A stretch of DNA of 41,056 bases from an uncultured Selenomonadales bacterium (lineage in GTDB: Bacteria > Bacillota > Negativicutes > Selenomonadales > Selenomonadaceae), in NCBI GenBank assembly GCA_947167825.1, contig CAMVJN010000002.1, positions 1 through 41,056 on the forward strand. The letters run 5' to 3'. Below the pieces are notes generated by a model. It was not told the origin of the DNA, ran no database searches, and saw only the letters and a list, made by a program, of their open reading frames with translations. Position 1 is the first letter of the stretch. The number at the start of each line of letters is the position of its first letter. This document shows positions 16,090 through 28,600 of the stretch, piece after piece. A program made the position numbers and the translations under genes.

Positions 16090-16128
16090 AAGAAACCCTC
16101 CCTTTGAAAAAACTTAAACATAAAAAAC

Positions 16129-16176
16129 AACGCCCCTGCGGAAAACGCGGCAATATCGCTTTTCCGCAGGGGCGTT
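16129..16176 (-). terminator. Long intrinsic terminator downstream of the adhesin operon
   Basis: AACGCCCCTGCGGAAAA...TTTTCCGCAGGGGCGTT, 17-bp perfect stem; minus-strand T-run GTTTTTTATG. Confidence 0.85.
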
Positions 16177-16186
16177 TCGCAATCCG

Positions 16187-16618
16187 CTATGCCCAGACGG
16201 CGCGCATGATTTCCTTGTACGCCTCATTCAGATGACGGATCATCACGTCGAACATCGCGTAGACCATATCGCCCGTGCGCTCGCCTTCGACGGAGAGGAT
16301 TGCCACGTCGAGCAGCAACGCGCCCGCGTCGTCGAAATAGTATTTGAGCGCTTTGTACCGTTTGTTGTACCCGTTGGCGAGCTTCATCACCGCCAGCGCG
16401 TTTTCCTCGGTCAGTGCCTTCGGCGCGACGAGCACGCGTACCACGCCGTAGAGACTGTCGTCGAAAATCACTACCGTGGGCAGTTTATTTCCCTCGACGT
16501 CGATCTGCGAGCGGAAGAGCGCCGTGTGCAGCTCGTCCTCCCGTTCCTCCAACGTGAAGACATTTTCGAGTTCCTTCTCCTTCAAATACTCTTGGAATTG
16601 CTCCGCTTTCTTGTTCAC
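16187..16618 (-). CDS. YbjN-like / type III secretion chaperone-like small protein
   Basis: MNKKAEQFQEYLKEKELENVFTLEEREDELHTALFRSQIDVEGNKLPTVVIFDDSLYGVVRVLVAPKALTEENALAVMKLANGYNKRYKALKYYFDDAGALLLDV: YbjN-like pattern; 30 bp after the adhesin stop. Confidence 0.65.
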   Translation of the reverse strand: MNKKAEQFQEYLKEKELENVFTLEEREDELHTALFRSQIDVEGNKLPTVVIFDDSLYGVVRVLVAPKALTEENALAVMKLANGYNKRYKALKYYFDDAGALLLDVAILSVEGERTGDMVYAMFDVMIRHLNEAYKEIMRAVWA

Positions 16619-16648
16619 CGTTGTTTGCCCCCTTGCTGTGCATGTATA

Positions 16649-19600
16649 TCAGGTTTCCTCCACCAAAAGATCTTCTTCCTCCGCGTTTTTCGGCATGGTG
16701 TTCCAATAATCGTAAATGTCGATGACGCGGGAAAGCCCCAGAAGGTCATGGTGGAAACGATAATCCTCGAAGGCCAGCCATCGCTCGGCGTCCAGCGCGT
16801 TGTCCCAGCCCGTCGCCTTGCGGAGATTGTCGCCGCTCGCCATCAGCACAATATCAAAATATCCTCCGACCTCCATAGACCCGATTTCCCGCCGCCAAGC
16901 GAACAGCGTAAAGAGACCGCCTGTTTTCACCGAGCCCGCCTGCATGAAGCTCGTGGGCGAATAGTCGAAAATGGATACGGAGTTCTTGCCTTCCACCGAG
17001 CCAAGGGTGATGTTCCCGTTGGCGGCGGTGATGACGACATCATTTCCGGCGGTCACAGATTCCGCATAAATGTCGCCGCTGCCGCTCTGCGGATAGAAGG
17101 CTTCGATCCAATTTTCGAGGCCGGTGCGCCCGCCCGTCTGGAGCGATGCGTTCCGCCCCACGATAACGGTTTTCGCCGCCATATCGCCGTCCTGGATTTT
17201 GAGGGACGCGTCCCGTCCCGCGCTGACGGTGTCGGGGAAGTCGATGCTCTTTCCGGCGATCGCGGAAATATCCACGCCCGCCGCAGCGTCGCCGTCGAAG
17301 ACGATACGATTGCCCGCTGCCAGCGAAATGCTGCCCCGCGCGTTCATCGCCCCGTCCGTCGTGATGTCGCCGTTTTTGGCGACGGCGGAAATGCTCTTCG
17401 CCGATTCCAGCGCCGCGCCTTTGATATTGACATTTTGCGCCGCCGTAACATCGATCATGTCGCCCGCCGCGATATGCTCCGTGACATCCACATTGCCGCC
17501 CTTCGCCACGGCAATGACATCGCCGCCCGCCGCCACGGTTCCCGCGTGCCCGCCCAGCACCACGTCATTTGCGGCAATCGCTGCGACGTTTCCATTTTTT
17601 GCCGCGACATTGTGAAGAATCAGGGATGCGCCCGTGGATTCGATGGACGCATTGTTTTCCGCCGCGATGGTTCCTGCGTTGAAGCCGTAATCGTTGGCCA
17701 CTGCGTTGAAATCGCCTCCCGCTGTCAGCAGCGTGCCGTAGCCGACGACGAAATCTCCGCCCACCGCAACATTAAAATCTCCCGCCGCGTTGCTGTTCCC
17801 AGCAAGTTCGGCGTTCCCTCCCGTCGAGAGGCTGATGTTTCCCGCCGTGCTGTCCACCGAGGCGAGAACCGCGTTCCCGTTTTCCGCCGTGACGGAAATA
17901 TCCCCCCGAGCCGAAGCGTCCGCGAGAAGGATGTCTCCGGTTTCGGAGCGCACGGCGATACTGCCGCCGCCTTCCACCGCCGAAAGGCTATCCGCTTTGA
18001 TGTCGCCTTTCGCCGTCAGCGAAATCAGGCCGCCGGTGGTCATGTCGCCGCTGACCGTGACGCTGCCGTTTTCCGCGTTGACGATCACATCCCGCGCGGT
18101 GACCGTGCCGTGAAGCGTCACGTCCTTCGCCCCGTCAGCCTCGATAGCGCCGCCCGCCTCCACGTTTTCGTGCACGGTCACATTTCCGTTTTTCGCGACG
18201 GCCACAACGTCCTTTCCCGCCGTGACCGCGCCCTGATGGCCGCCCAGCACAATATCCCCGGCGGCGATGGCCGTGACCGTGCCGTTTGTCGCCGTGACAT
18301 TATGGAGCAACAGGGATTCCCCTGTGGATTCAATCGTCGCGTTGTTTCCGGCGATGACCGTTCCGGCGTTCACGCCGTAATCGTTCACCTTCGCCGTGAA
18401 ATCGTTGCCCGCCGAAACGAGCGTGCCGTAATTGACTGCAAAGCCGTCGCCCGCCGTGACGGTGAAATCGCCGCCCGCGTTGCTGTTGCCCGAAAGCTCC
18501 GCGTTCTGCCCAGCCGTCAACGTGATGTCGCCCGCCGTGCTGTTCGCCGAAACCAGCGTCGCGTTTCCTTCCGTCGCCGCGATTTCGATATTTCCGCTGG
18601 TCGATACGTTCTTTGCGGCAATATCCCCTTTCTCGGCGCGCACCGTGACGCTGCCGCCGGAAAGCGACCTGAGATTATCCGCCGTGACGTTTTCCTTCGC
18701 GTTGAGTGAAATCAGGCCGCCCGTTTCCATATTGCCGCTGACCGTGACGCTTCCGCCCTCGGCGTTCGCGACGACGTTTCGCGCATTGACGCTGCCGACG
18801 ATGGAGACATCCCCCGCCGCCGTCGCGTCCACGGTGTCCGCCGTGACGTTCGCTCTGACATCCACATCGCCGTCTTTTGCGATGGCAATAACCTGCCCGT
18901 TCTCCGCCTTGACCGTGCCGTTTCCGCCAACCGTGACGCTCTCGGCGGCAATCGCCGTGATATTGCCGTTGATCGCCGTAACATTGTGCAGGGCCAAAGA
19001 GGCATCCGTGGACTCGATTTTCACGTTTTTTCCCGCGACGATCGTGCCGAAATCCGCGCCATATTCCTTTGCTGTCGCGGTGAAATTGTTTCCTGCCGTA
19101 ACCGTTGCGCTCGGAGCTACGACAAATTTTTCTCCCGCCGTGACGGTGAAGTCCTGCGCTGCCGAGCTGTCTCCCGCAAGATTTGTGTCATTGTGCGCAG
19201 TCAGCGTGATGCTTCCGCCCGTAGAGTTCACGGAGGCCAGCGTCGCGTTGTTTTCCGCCGCAGCGGAAATATCGCCGCCCGCCGTGACCTTCGCAGCCTC
19301 GATGTCTTTTTTCGCTGTGATGCTGACGGTTTCCGTCGCCGTGCTTTCGCCGACAAGCTTCGCATCGTTCCCAGCTTCGACCGTGATGTTCGCCGCCTCG
19401 CTGGTACCGGAGATTTCTGCGTCCGTTCCCGCTGTCACGGAAATATCGCCCGTCGCGCTCGCGGAGGCAAGAGCCGCTTTCCCGGTTGCCGCAATGGCCG
19501 TGATGTCGCCGCCCGCGCTCGCGTCCGCCACGGAAATATTCCCGGACGAGGACTGCAAGTCGATTTTGCCGTTTGCGGCGGTGAGATTATCGGCGAAAAT

Positions 19601-22600
19601 ATCCTTCTTCGCTTGGAGGGAAATGGATTCCTCCGCCGTCATGCCGCCGTTCACCGTAACGCTGCCGCCTGCGGCCTCCGCCATGACATTTTTCGCGCTG
19701 ACCGCGCCGTCAATGACAACATCTTCCGCCGCCTTGATTTTCAGCGTATCGCCCACCGTCACTGTGTCATGAACGGCAACACTGCCGTTTTTCGCCGTTG
19801 CCGTGATGTCATCCCCCGCCGTGACCGTGCCGCCGCTGTCGTCGCCGAGCAGAATATTCTCCGCCGCCGTCGCCTTGACGGAGCCGCTCGTCGCCGCCAC
19901 GTTCCGGACTGTCAGCGACGCATCCGTGGATTCAAGGATTATGTCATTCTCCGCGACGATAGCGCCGTCATTGTCCATATCGCCGACCACCACAGCATTG
20001 AAATCATTTCCCGCTGAGAGCGTCGCGCCCTCTGCGACTGTGAAATCCTGCGCCGCCGTGACGGTCAGATCATTTCCTGCCGTCAGGCTCGCGTTCGCCA
20101 AAATTTTGACATCATACTCCGACGCCAGCAGCTTCATGTCTTCCGTCGCCGTCGCCGTCGCCGTGCCGGAAATCTCCACGGTTTCGCCGCTGACGGAAAC
20201 CGTCTTGGCGGACGCCTCTCCCGTCACCGTCGCAGTTCCCAGCGCGCGCAAAGCAATCTTGCTTTCGCTTTTCAATTCCGCCCCTTCCGTCAGCGTCAAA
20301 TCGCCCTCGCTGGCGAAAGAAATGTCTCCGTCAGTGGAGAGCTCGCCGCCAATGGCCAAATCACCGCCCGCCGCCGCGTTTTGCACTTGCACCGTGCCGC
20401 CGCCGACGAGGAGCGTGCCTGTGCCGTCGCCGCCCGCGCCGAAAGTTGCCGTCAGGCCGTCCGCCGCCGTGGACACGACCACAATGTCGCCCTCAATGCC
20501 CTTCTCCGCGTCCGCCGCGAGAACGGAAACATTGTCAAAGGTATTTTTCGTCGATTGCAAGGAAATTTTGCCGCCCGCGTTCTTTTCTTCGTCGTCATCG
20601 CCCGTCGTACCCGTAGTCAGCGTGACATTGCCCGCCGCCGCAATCTTCGAGGCTTCGGTATCCTCCTGCTCGATGGCGTTCGCCGCCGAGAGCGCGAGCG
20701 TGCCGTCCGCCTTTGTCGCTTCGAGGCTGCCGCCCGTCAGGTTCAAGCTCAGCGCGGAGAGCGAAATTTCGCCCGCCTTGACGTCGGCGTTTACTGCGCT
20801 CTTGTGGTTGGCCGCGTCTTCGGCGCGGGAAAGTTCGATATTGCCGCCCTCATTTTTGACCTCGACCATGCTTCCGTCTCCCGCCGCCTGAATCTCGCCG
20901 AGAACGAGATTGCCTGCCTCCGCGCCCGCAAGACGAATCGTGCCGTTTTCCTTTGCCGAGGCGTTCACCACCGCGCCATCCGCCTTGACGCGGATTGCGT
21001 TCGTCGCGCCGACATCGCCGTCCGACGAGGCCAGCGTGATGACGTCGCCCGCGTTCAGGTAGCCTTCGCCTGCCGCCATCTCGACGCCTTTGGCCGCGGT
21101 CAGCGTGATGTTCCCGCTTGCCGCCGCCGCTTCGACGGTCAGGACTTTATCCGCGTCCTGCGTAATGACGATGGACTTGCCGCTGTTCGCGTCCAGCGCG
21201 CCGCTGATGTTCGTTTGAATCGGCGCGTCGTCCGTGCCGACGTCACCCTCGCCGCCGTAAATCAGGAGATTGTTGCCCGTAATCGTTCCGTCGTCGATCA
21301 TCACGACGCCGTTGCCCGCTTCAAGGCGCACGTCGCTTTCGCCCGCGTCGATATTGCCGTTGACGCGGAGCGCGCTGTCTTTCGTGCTGGCAAGATAGAC
21401 ATGGCCACTAGTCGCCGCCGACACGCCGCCCTCCTCGGTGCTGACCGAGATCGGCGCTTTCTGCGTGACCGTGACGCTCGTAATGTTTCCGTTCTCGTCC
21501 TTCGTGACGGTCACTTCGCCCGTGTGCGCGTTGGCGAGAATCTGACGGTTTGCGGTATCGTCAAATTCCGTGATGGTCACGGCTTCACCGTTTTTGCCGA
21601 TGCCGCCCGTCGCAGTCAATGTGATGTTATGGCCGCCATGCACGGCAATGTTCGCCGTATCGCCGAGGCTGTTTGTCCCTGGCTCGCTGTTCATGATGCC
21701 GGACTGCGCCGCGTAAAGCGCGTCTTCTTTGCTCCAGCCGTAGTTCGCCACACTGTCCACAGCCGCGTAGTGGACAATCAAGTTTTGCTCGTCTGGGTTG
21801 TACGCCTCGCCTGTCAGATTGGATTTGTGCGCGTCGAAATAAGCGCTCCGCGCCGCCGTCAAGGCGTTCCAAGCGTCCTTCTTTTCCTGCTCGTATTCGG
21901 CGGGGGACGTTTCCTTCTTGCTCGAAGCGTTCTGCATCGCCTTGAGATAATTCGTCTGCGCTGCTTTCATGTCATTGTCGGAGGCAAACGCCGCCGCCGC
22001 GCGCTTGTAGTCGTCCGCATAATTCTTGGCGGTATGCTCCGAGGCATAGGCCGCGAGCTTTGTCGTTGCCGAGGAGTTCAGATTTTCAACATAAGCATTT
22101 TGCGCCGTCGCATAATCGTTCTTCGCCGTCGTCAAATTGCTTTGGTATGTCGTTTTCGCGGCTGTCTCCGAAGCCGTCCGTGTTTCCTTCGCTTCGGCGA
22201 TTGCCGCCGCATAATCGGATTCCGCTTGTGCCAAAGCCGACGTATACGCGGCTTTCGCCTCTGCGCCTTCCGCGCTCTTGACGGCGGCGTTGTATGTTGC
22301 TCTCGCCGTTTCCAGTGCTTCCCGATACGCCGTTTGCGCCGCGTTCTGAGCCTCCACTGTCGTCGCTGCGTCCAATGCTGTCAGATAGTCCGCCTGTGCA
22401 TTTGCTTGTGCCGTTTCCAACGCCGTTTTTGCTTCCGCTTCTGCCGCGCTGTACCCGTCACGAGCGATCTCCATCGCAGTATTATAGGAAGTCTCCGCTG
22501 CTTGCAGGGCGGCTTCATACGCCGCTTTCGCCTCGGACGCCGCATTTTCATACGTCGTCTTCGCCGTCGCCAATACTTCGGCATACGTCGCTTTCGCCGT

Positions 22601-25600
22601 TGACGCCGTCGTCGTGTAATTTGATTTCAGATCCGTTGCCGTGGAATCCATGACGCTTGCGGCATAATTGCGGGCGCGAAGCGCGGCAGTATAGGCATTG
22701 TACGCCGCCGTCTTTTGCGTTTCTGTTTTTTCGGGATCGTCCTTAACCGCGTCATAGGCGGACTTCGCCTCTGCCAACGCCGTATTGAGCTCGGCCATTC
22801 GCCGCGCCGCCGCGTAGTCCTCCTGCCCGTTCACGCGGTTCTGCGCGAGCTGCCCCGCGCGGGCTTCCAGCGCGTTCATGCGGAGCGTCTTCGCCGCTTC
22901 GGCTGATTTTTCCCGTGCGTTGCTTGCGTCCTCGGACGAAAGCAGCCCGTGCGCCAGCCAGCGGGAAAGGCGCGTGCTCTTGACCTCCGCCGTCTCATGG
23001 GGCGCGGCGTCGATGAAGCTGCCAGACGTTTTCAGCACCACGTCGCCCTCGGCGCTCTCGATATGGTTGATGCGCATATCGCCGGAGACCTGTGTCAGGT
23101 AAACGCCCTTCTGCGCGACAGCCGAAACGCTGTCATGCTCGTTGTTCCCCGTCCCCGCCTGGATTTTCAGCTCGCCGCCGCCTGCCCCGCCGATGGCGCC
23201 GTTCCTGCTCGCGAGGCTGATATTGGAGGCCGCGACATTATTCAAGCCGGTAGAGTCGTAAACAATATTCCCTTCCGCCGTCAGGGACACTTCGCCCATG
23301 TCGTCATCGTCCGTCACTTTGACGCTGCTCGCTTTCAAATCCCCGTAGGTCGAAGTGATGTCGATTCTGCCCTTCTTCGACATCACGTCCAGAATTGCCG
23401 TCGGCGTCGAGCCGTCGTCTTTTGCCTGTCCCTCATGGGTGAAAGCCGCGCCCTCTGCCGCGCGGACAACGACATGGTTCGCGACAATGGAGCCGTCGCC
23501 GCGCAGGAACTCGCCCGTCGTGACGGAAACCTTGCCGCCGTCCGCCGCCGAGAGCGAGCCGTCGAGCGTCAGCGTATTTTGGACGTTTGTCGTGACGCTG
23601 ACCGTGCCGTTATTCTCTCCCGACAGGAACTTGATTTCGACCGGGTTGTCGCCCTTGTCGTTGTACGAGGATGTGGAGCCGGTGCGCGTCGTCTCGTCCC
23701 AAGTGTAAGTAACCTCTTTGTAAAGCCCGCCAAGGACGTTCGTGTCCGTATGCTCGTGCACGTCGCCTTTTTCGGTCGCATCGGTCACATACTTCGCCGT
23801 GATGTTGAAGGATGTTGCCTGGCTCGTGTCATGCTCTTTCAAATAGTCGCCGCTGTCCAGCGCCTTTTGGTCAAAGACTTTCGTCGAGCTCACCGAGGCG
23901 TCTTCCGTGTACTCGTTGATGATTTCGTCGTCCGTCCTTTTATCGATGAACCAAACATACGTCTTTTCCGTATATTCCTTCGTAACGACCTTCGTATTGC
24001 CGTAGCCGCCCGTCCAAGTGTAGGTCAGCCCCTCTTTCGGCTGGAAGGAATCGGACGCGGCATTCCAGTGGTCGGGCGTGTCGCCGCCAATGTCGTAGGA
24101 GCGGGAGCCGCTCTTCTTGTACTCGAAGACTTTGCCCTGCATATTGTCGGTGATGGTGATCAGGCCCTCGCCGCCCTCGTTCTGTAGGCCGAGGGTGACG
24201 ACGTCGCGATCCACCGCCGCCGTACTGACCGAGATGTCCGCCGCGCCGTCCGCCGCGTAGAGGCGGCCGCCGCCCGTGCTGGACACCTTGCCCTCGATGT
24301 AGATCTGCCCCGGCGCCGCCGAGACGCTGTCCACGACGAGGGTTTGCGTTGAAGGATTGTAATAGACGCTGGGCGCGTAAACCCATTGCTTTTTCGTGCT
24401 GTCGTAATGGGAGCCGGCGTTCGACGTATTGACGAGGTAATTGTCGTTGCCGAGCACGTCGTCGTCGGTCAAAGAAGGCTTGCCCGCCGATTCCCACGAC
24501 GAATCCAGCGATTCCACCCGCGTCTTGTCGTCCGCCGTAAGCATCACGGCATAGTCGCCGTAGCCGCTCTGCACGAGGCCGCCGATATTGACGTCGTTCG
24601 CCTTGACATAGACGGACTTCCCGGCGGCGATGCCGCCGCTGCCGTCGGAATTTGGCTGCGTTTCGGGCGGCAGATACTGCGTCTCGACGCCGAGCGTATC
24701 TTTGAGCCAAGCGCGGTATTCGCTGTAGCTCGAAAAGCTCTTATTAAGGCTTGTCCAGTTGTTGTTTTGGAGATACGTGTGCAGCTTTTCCTGGATTTTC
24801 GCCGAGGTCTCGTCGTCGTCCATCCACTGCTGAATCGGGTTGCTGCCGATCAGGATCGTGCCCGTCGGGTTGATCTGCGTGACGCTGCCCTGATCCGCTT
24901 TCAGCGTGATTTTCTGCGCGACGATGTTCGCGTCCGGCTCGACCTGGATGTCAAAGTGCTTGTTCTCGATGGTGACGTTGCCCGTCTTGTTCACCACGTC
25001 GCCTTTGACGCGAATGTCGGCGCGGAGGTTCGGGTCGTCGGAGCTGGCCGTGCTCCTGATGGTGATTTCCGGCGTCTTGTCCGCCGTGGCGCCGTCCGCC
25101 TCGATGTTCGCCGCGCCGGAGAGCCCGGAAACGTTCGAGGTTTTGGACACACTGGTATCGTTGAAATAGACGCTGCCGCCGTTCTTCTTGATGACGGCGT
25201 CGTTCACGTCGAGATTGACGGCGCTGGTGTTCGTCAGCGTGATGGAGGGATCGCCCTGCGCGTGGAGTTTGCCGTTTACCGCGAGGCTGCCCGCGTCCAC
25301 ATAGATGTTGCCGCCCGAAACGGTCATGTCCGGCGCGACGACGCCCGGCACCTGCACCGTCTTGTAAACGATGTATTTGCCGTTCTCGTTCTTTTCGGCG
25401 AATCCCGCCTTTTCCATGTCGAGAATCAGGCTGTTGAGCTTCGCTTGATAGCCCGAATACTCGTCCGTGCCCACGTACTCGCTCATCACGTTCAGGATTT
25501 TCTGGTAATCGTCCCAGTAGCCGTTTTCCCGCGTGATGGTATTCTTCTTGAAGGAGGACGCGCTGAGCCAGTCGCCGCCCTTCTTCACGTCGATTTTGAT

Positions 25601-28600
25601 GTTGCTGTAGTCGGCAATCTTGTTGTCGTCGCTCGACGAAGCCAACCACGCGTTCTTTTTCGTCTGCATATCCGCCTGCAAATTCGCAAGTTCCGCTTCC
25701 AGCGTTGCTTTCTGCTCCTCGGTTGCCGCCTCGGCAACAGCAATTTCTTTGTCGCTGACCGCCCGCGAAGCCGCTGCGTAAGCAAAATACGCCGTCCGTT
25801 CGTCTGCATTCATCAGTGCCGTTTTCGCCTTGATTTGGCTCTTGTATTCCGCAATCTGTTCCGCCGTCAAATTGCCTGCTTCCAAAACAGCTTGCAACTC
25901 TTCAATTTCCGTATGCGCCGCCGTATGGGAAGCGGAATCTGTGAACGTCACATAGCCCGAGATTTCTATCGCCGCCTCGGAGTGAATGCCGGCAGTGATG
26001 CTGCCGTCGATGGTCGCGGCGTTGGCTTCCGTCTCGTGCTCCGAGATTTTCCCGTTTTCCGTCGTCACAAGGCCTGTGTCGTCGTCATCCGTATCGACAT
26101 TGACATAGAAATTGTACGCGTCTGTGTATTCCAAGAGGGACGTGTGCCCCGTGCCCGCCGCGATTTTCGTGTCGGCGATGCTCCGGGCCGTCGCGCCGCT
26201 GCCGAAATTCACCTTGTTCTCCTGCGTCATATCGGTGTCGAGGTCCGCCACCAGCTCCAGCGGAACCGCCGAGTAATTGACGGCCTCGGTCAGCAGCGTG
26301 AAGTCCAGGCTGGAATCGCCGCCGTTCGCGTTGCGCCCCGCGTAGAGGCGAAGCTCGTTCGCGGCATCGAAGGAGGAAGCGTCCTTGACGTCGATGGTAT
26401 TTTTGCGGCTCAAAACATTGTCCGCGAAAGCGTTTGCCACGCCCGTGACGCCGCCCTGGCTGTCGCCGTATGTCTCGTAGGAAAGCGTGGTCTTGTCGTA
26501 GGCCGCCAGCGTGATATTCGATTCGTCGTTTTTCAGTTCCTCAACCTTCTGTGCAAGCTGCGTATCGCTTTCGATGTCGATGCCGTTCGCGATGGCCTCC
26601 GTCACAAGCTCCGTCGCGTGGGCGGAAAGATCCGCGCCCGTGGTCGCGAATTTCGTGTTCTTGGCTTCCACCTTGTTGTCATAGTACGTCTTGAAGTCGC
26701 TGTTCGCCGCCGTGGCCTGCACGATGCCCGCCGCCTTCACGTCGTTCTCGACGGAGATGCTGCCCTGCGTCCCCGCCTCGGCGGTGATGGAGCCGCCCGC
26801 CGTCAGCTCGGAGGCATCCATCGAGACCCGCGCCGTATAGCGGTGGTCGTGCGCGTGGCTGGACGCGCCAACGGAAAGGCCGCCGTAGCCGCTGGCATCG
26901 ATGTCCATCGTGTCGTTCACGAGATTCTCCGCCGTGTAGGTCTGCGCGCCCTGCGCCGTCGTGATGGTCGCGTTGGAAAGGGAAACCGCCGCCGTCCCGT
27001 CGACGGTGCTACTGATGGAGCCGCCGCTGCCGTCGAGGATGCCCGCCGCGAGCGTGTCGGCGAGGAAATCGAATTTTTCGTTGTTCCGCGCCGTGACGGA
27101 GAAGTCGCCCGCCGTCATGTTCCACGTTCCTGCGAGATTCACTTTCGTCTGGTTGTCGAGCTTGTTTTCCACTTCGGCGGCGGCGACATGAAGAACCGCG
27201 CCGCCGTAGCTCTGCGCGTCGGCGTCAATGCTGACGTCGCTCTTCGCCGAGAAATCCGCCGCGCCGAGGCGCGACGAAGAAGACGGCGCCTTGACATCTA
27301 CCGTCGTTGTAAGGCCGTTGTTCACGCTGACCGTATTGTTGCCCACGGAAACGTAGATGCTGGCGTCCACGCCCAACGCGTCGAGGTCTTGGGAAAGGGC
27401 GGTCTCGCCCGATACGGAGAGCGTCCCCGTCGAATAATAGGTATTTTCGTCGAGAGCGACGGAAACGTCGCTTTTCGTCGTCGCGCCGTTGTAATTCACG
27501 CCGACGGAGGCGACGCCCGAGGCGTCCACCGCGTCCATCTCCGCGTCCTGTGTAATGTTCGCTTTCGCGCCGATGGCGATGGTATCGGCCTCGTCCGCCG
27601 CCCAATCCTTGTTGAAGGAGCTGTCCCCCTTCACCGTCACGGATGTTTTCAGCGCGTTGTCGTCGTCCCAGCCCGCCTTGACCTCGGAAACGGCCACCGA
27701 CACCGCGCCAAAGATTGCGGCGTCCACCGTCGTAAGGTCGGCTTTCATCGTCTGCGCGTTTTCCGCCTCGACGGTGATGGTATGATCCCAGGACGTGATT
27801 TTGTCGACATCCTTGTCGCCAATCGTCCCGTCCTCTTTCAGCGGCTTGTAGCGGTAATCCATGCCATGCGCGGAAATATCGCTGCCGTTGATCAGGACGT
27901 CCGTGCCGTCCGCCGCGCTCTTCGTCGTCGCCTCGGCGACCTGCACGCCGACCGCGCCCGCGCCGGCCGCCGCGACGCTGATTGCCTCCAGCTCCGTCTT
28001 GGTATCGTCCTTCGCCGCGAGATGCGCCATGTGGTCCGCCGTCAGCTTGCTGCCGACAACCTCCAGATGGCTGGAATCCGTCGCGTCGCTGAACGCGAAC
28101 GCGCCATTCACCGCCGCCGCGATGCCGCCCGAGCCCTGCACTGCCGTCACGTCCGTCGTGCCGGACACGTCCGAGCCGAGGTCGATATTGCCGTGGGCGG
28201 TGAGCTCGCTTTCGTTCACCTTCGTCGCCGCGTTCCGGTTCGTGTCGAGGACGACGACCGTCCCCTCGACGGCGGCGATGCCCGCGCCGAAGTCGTACTG
28301 CTCCACCGAGACGTCGGTGTTTTCCGCGCTCCTGACCGAGATATTGCCGCCGGACAGGACGGAGGAATCGCCCTCCACCGCCGCCGTAACGGTGGAAGCC
28401 TTGCCGCCCCTGGACAGCGTGACGTCCTGCTTCGAGGAAAGGCCCGCGTAGCCGAACGCCTGCGACGAAAGCAGCTCGCCGTCCTCGATGACGGTCTCCG
28501 CCCTGTCATACGCGCCGGAGATGTTCGCGCCCGCGTCGTCCGTCGCCTTGACGGTCGTCGTCTGCGACGCGCCGTCCTCGTCCGTCCACTGGTACGAGGT

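Noticed and set aside
17000-20030. CRISPR or intergenic satellite repeat
   Set aside because: Repeats are in frame within the adhesin ORF and encode conserved beta-repeat protein units.
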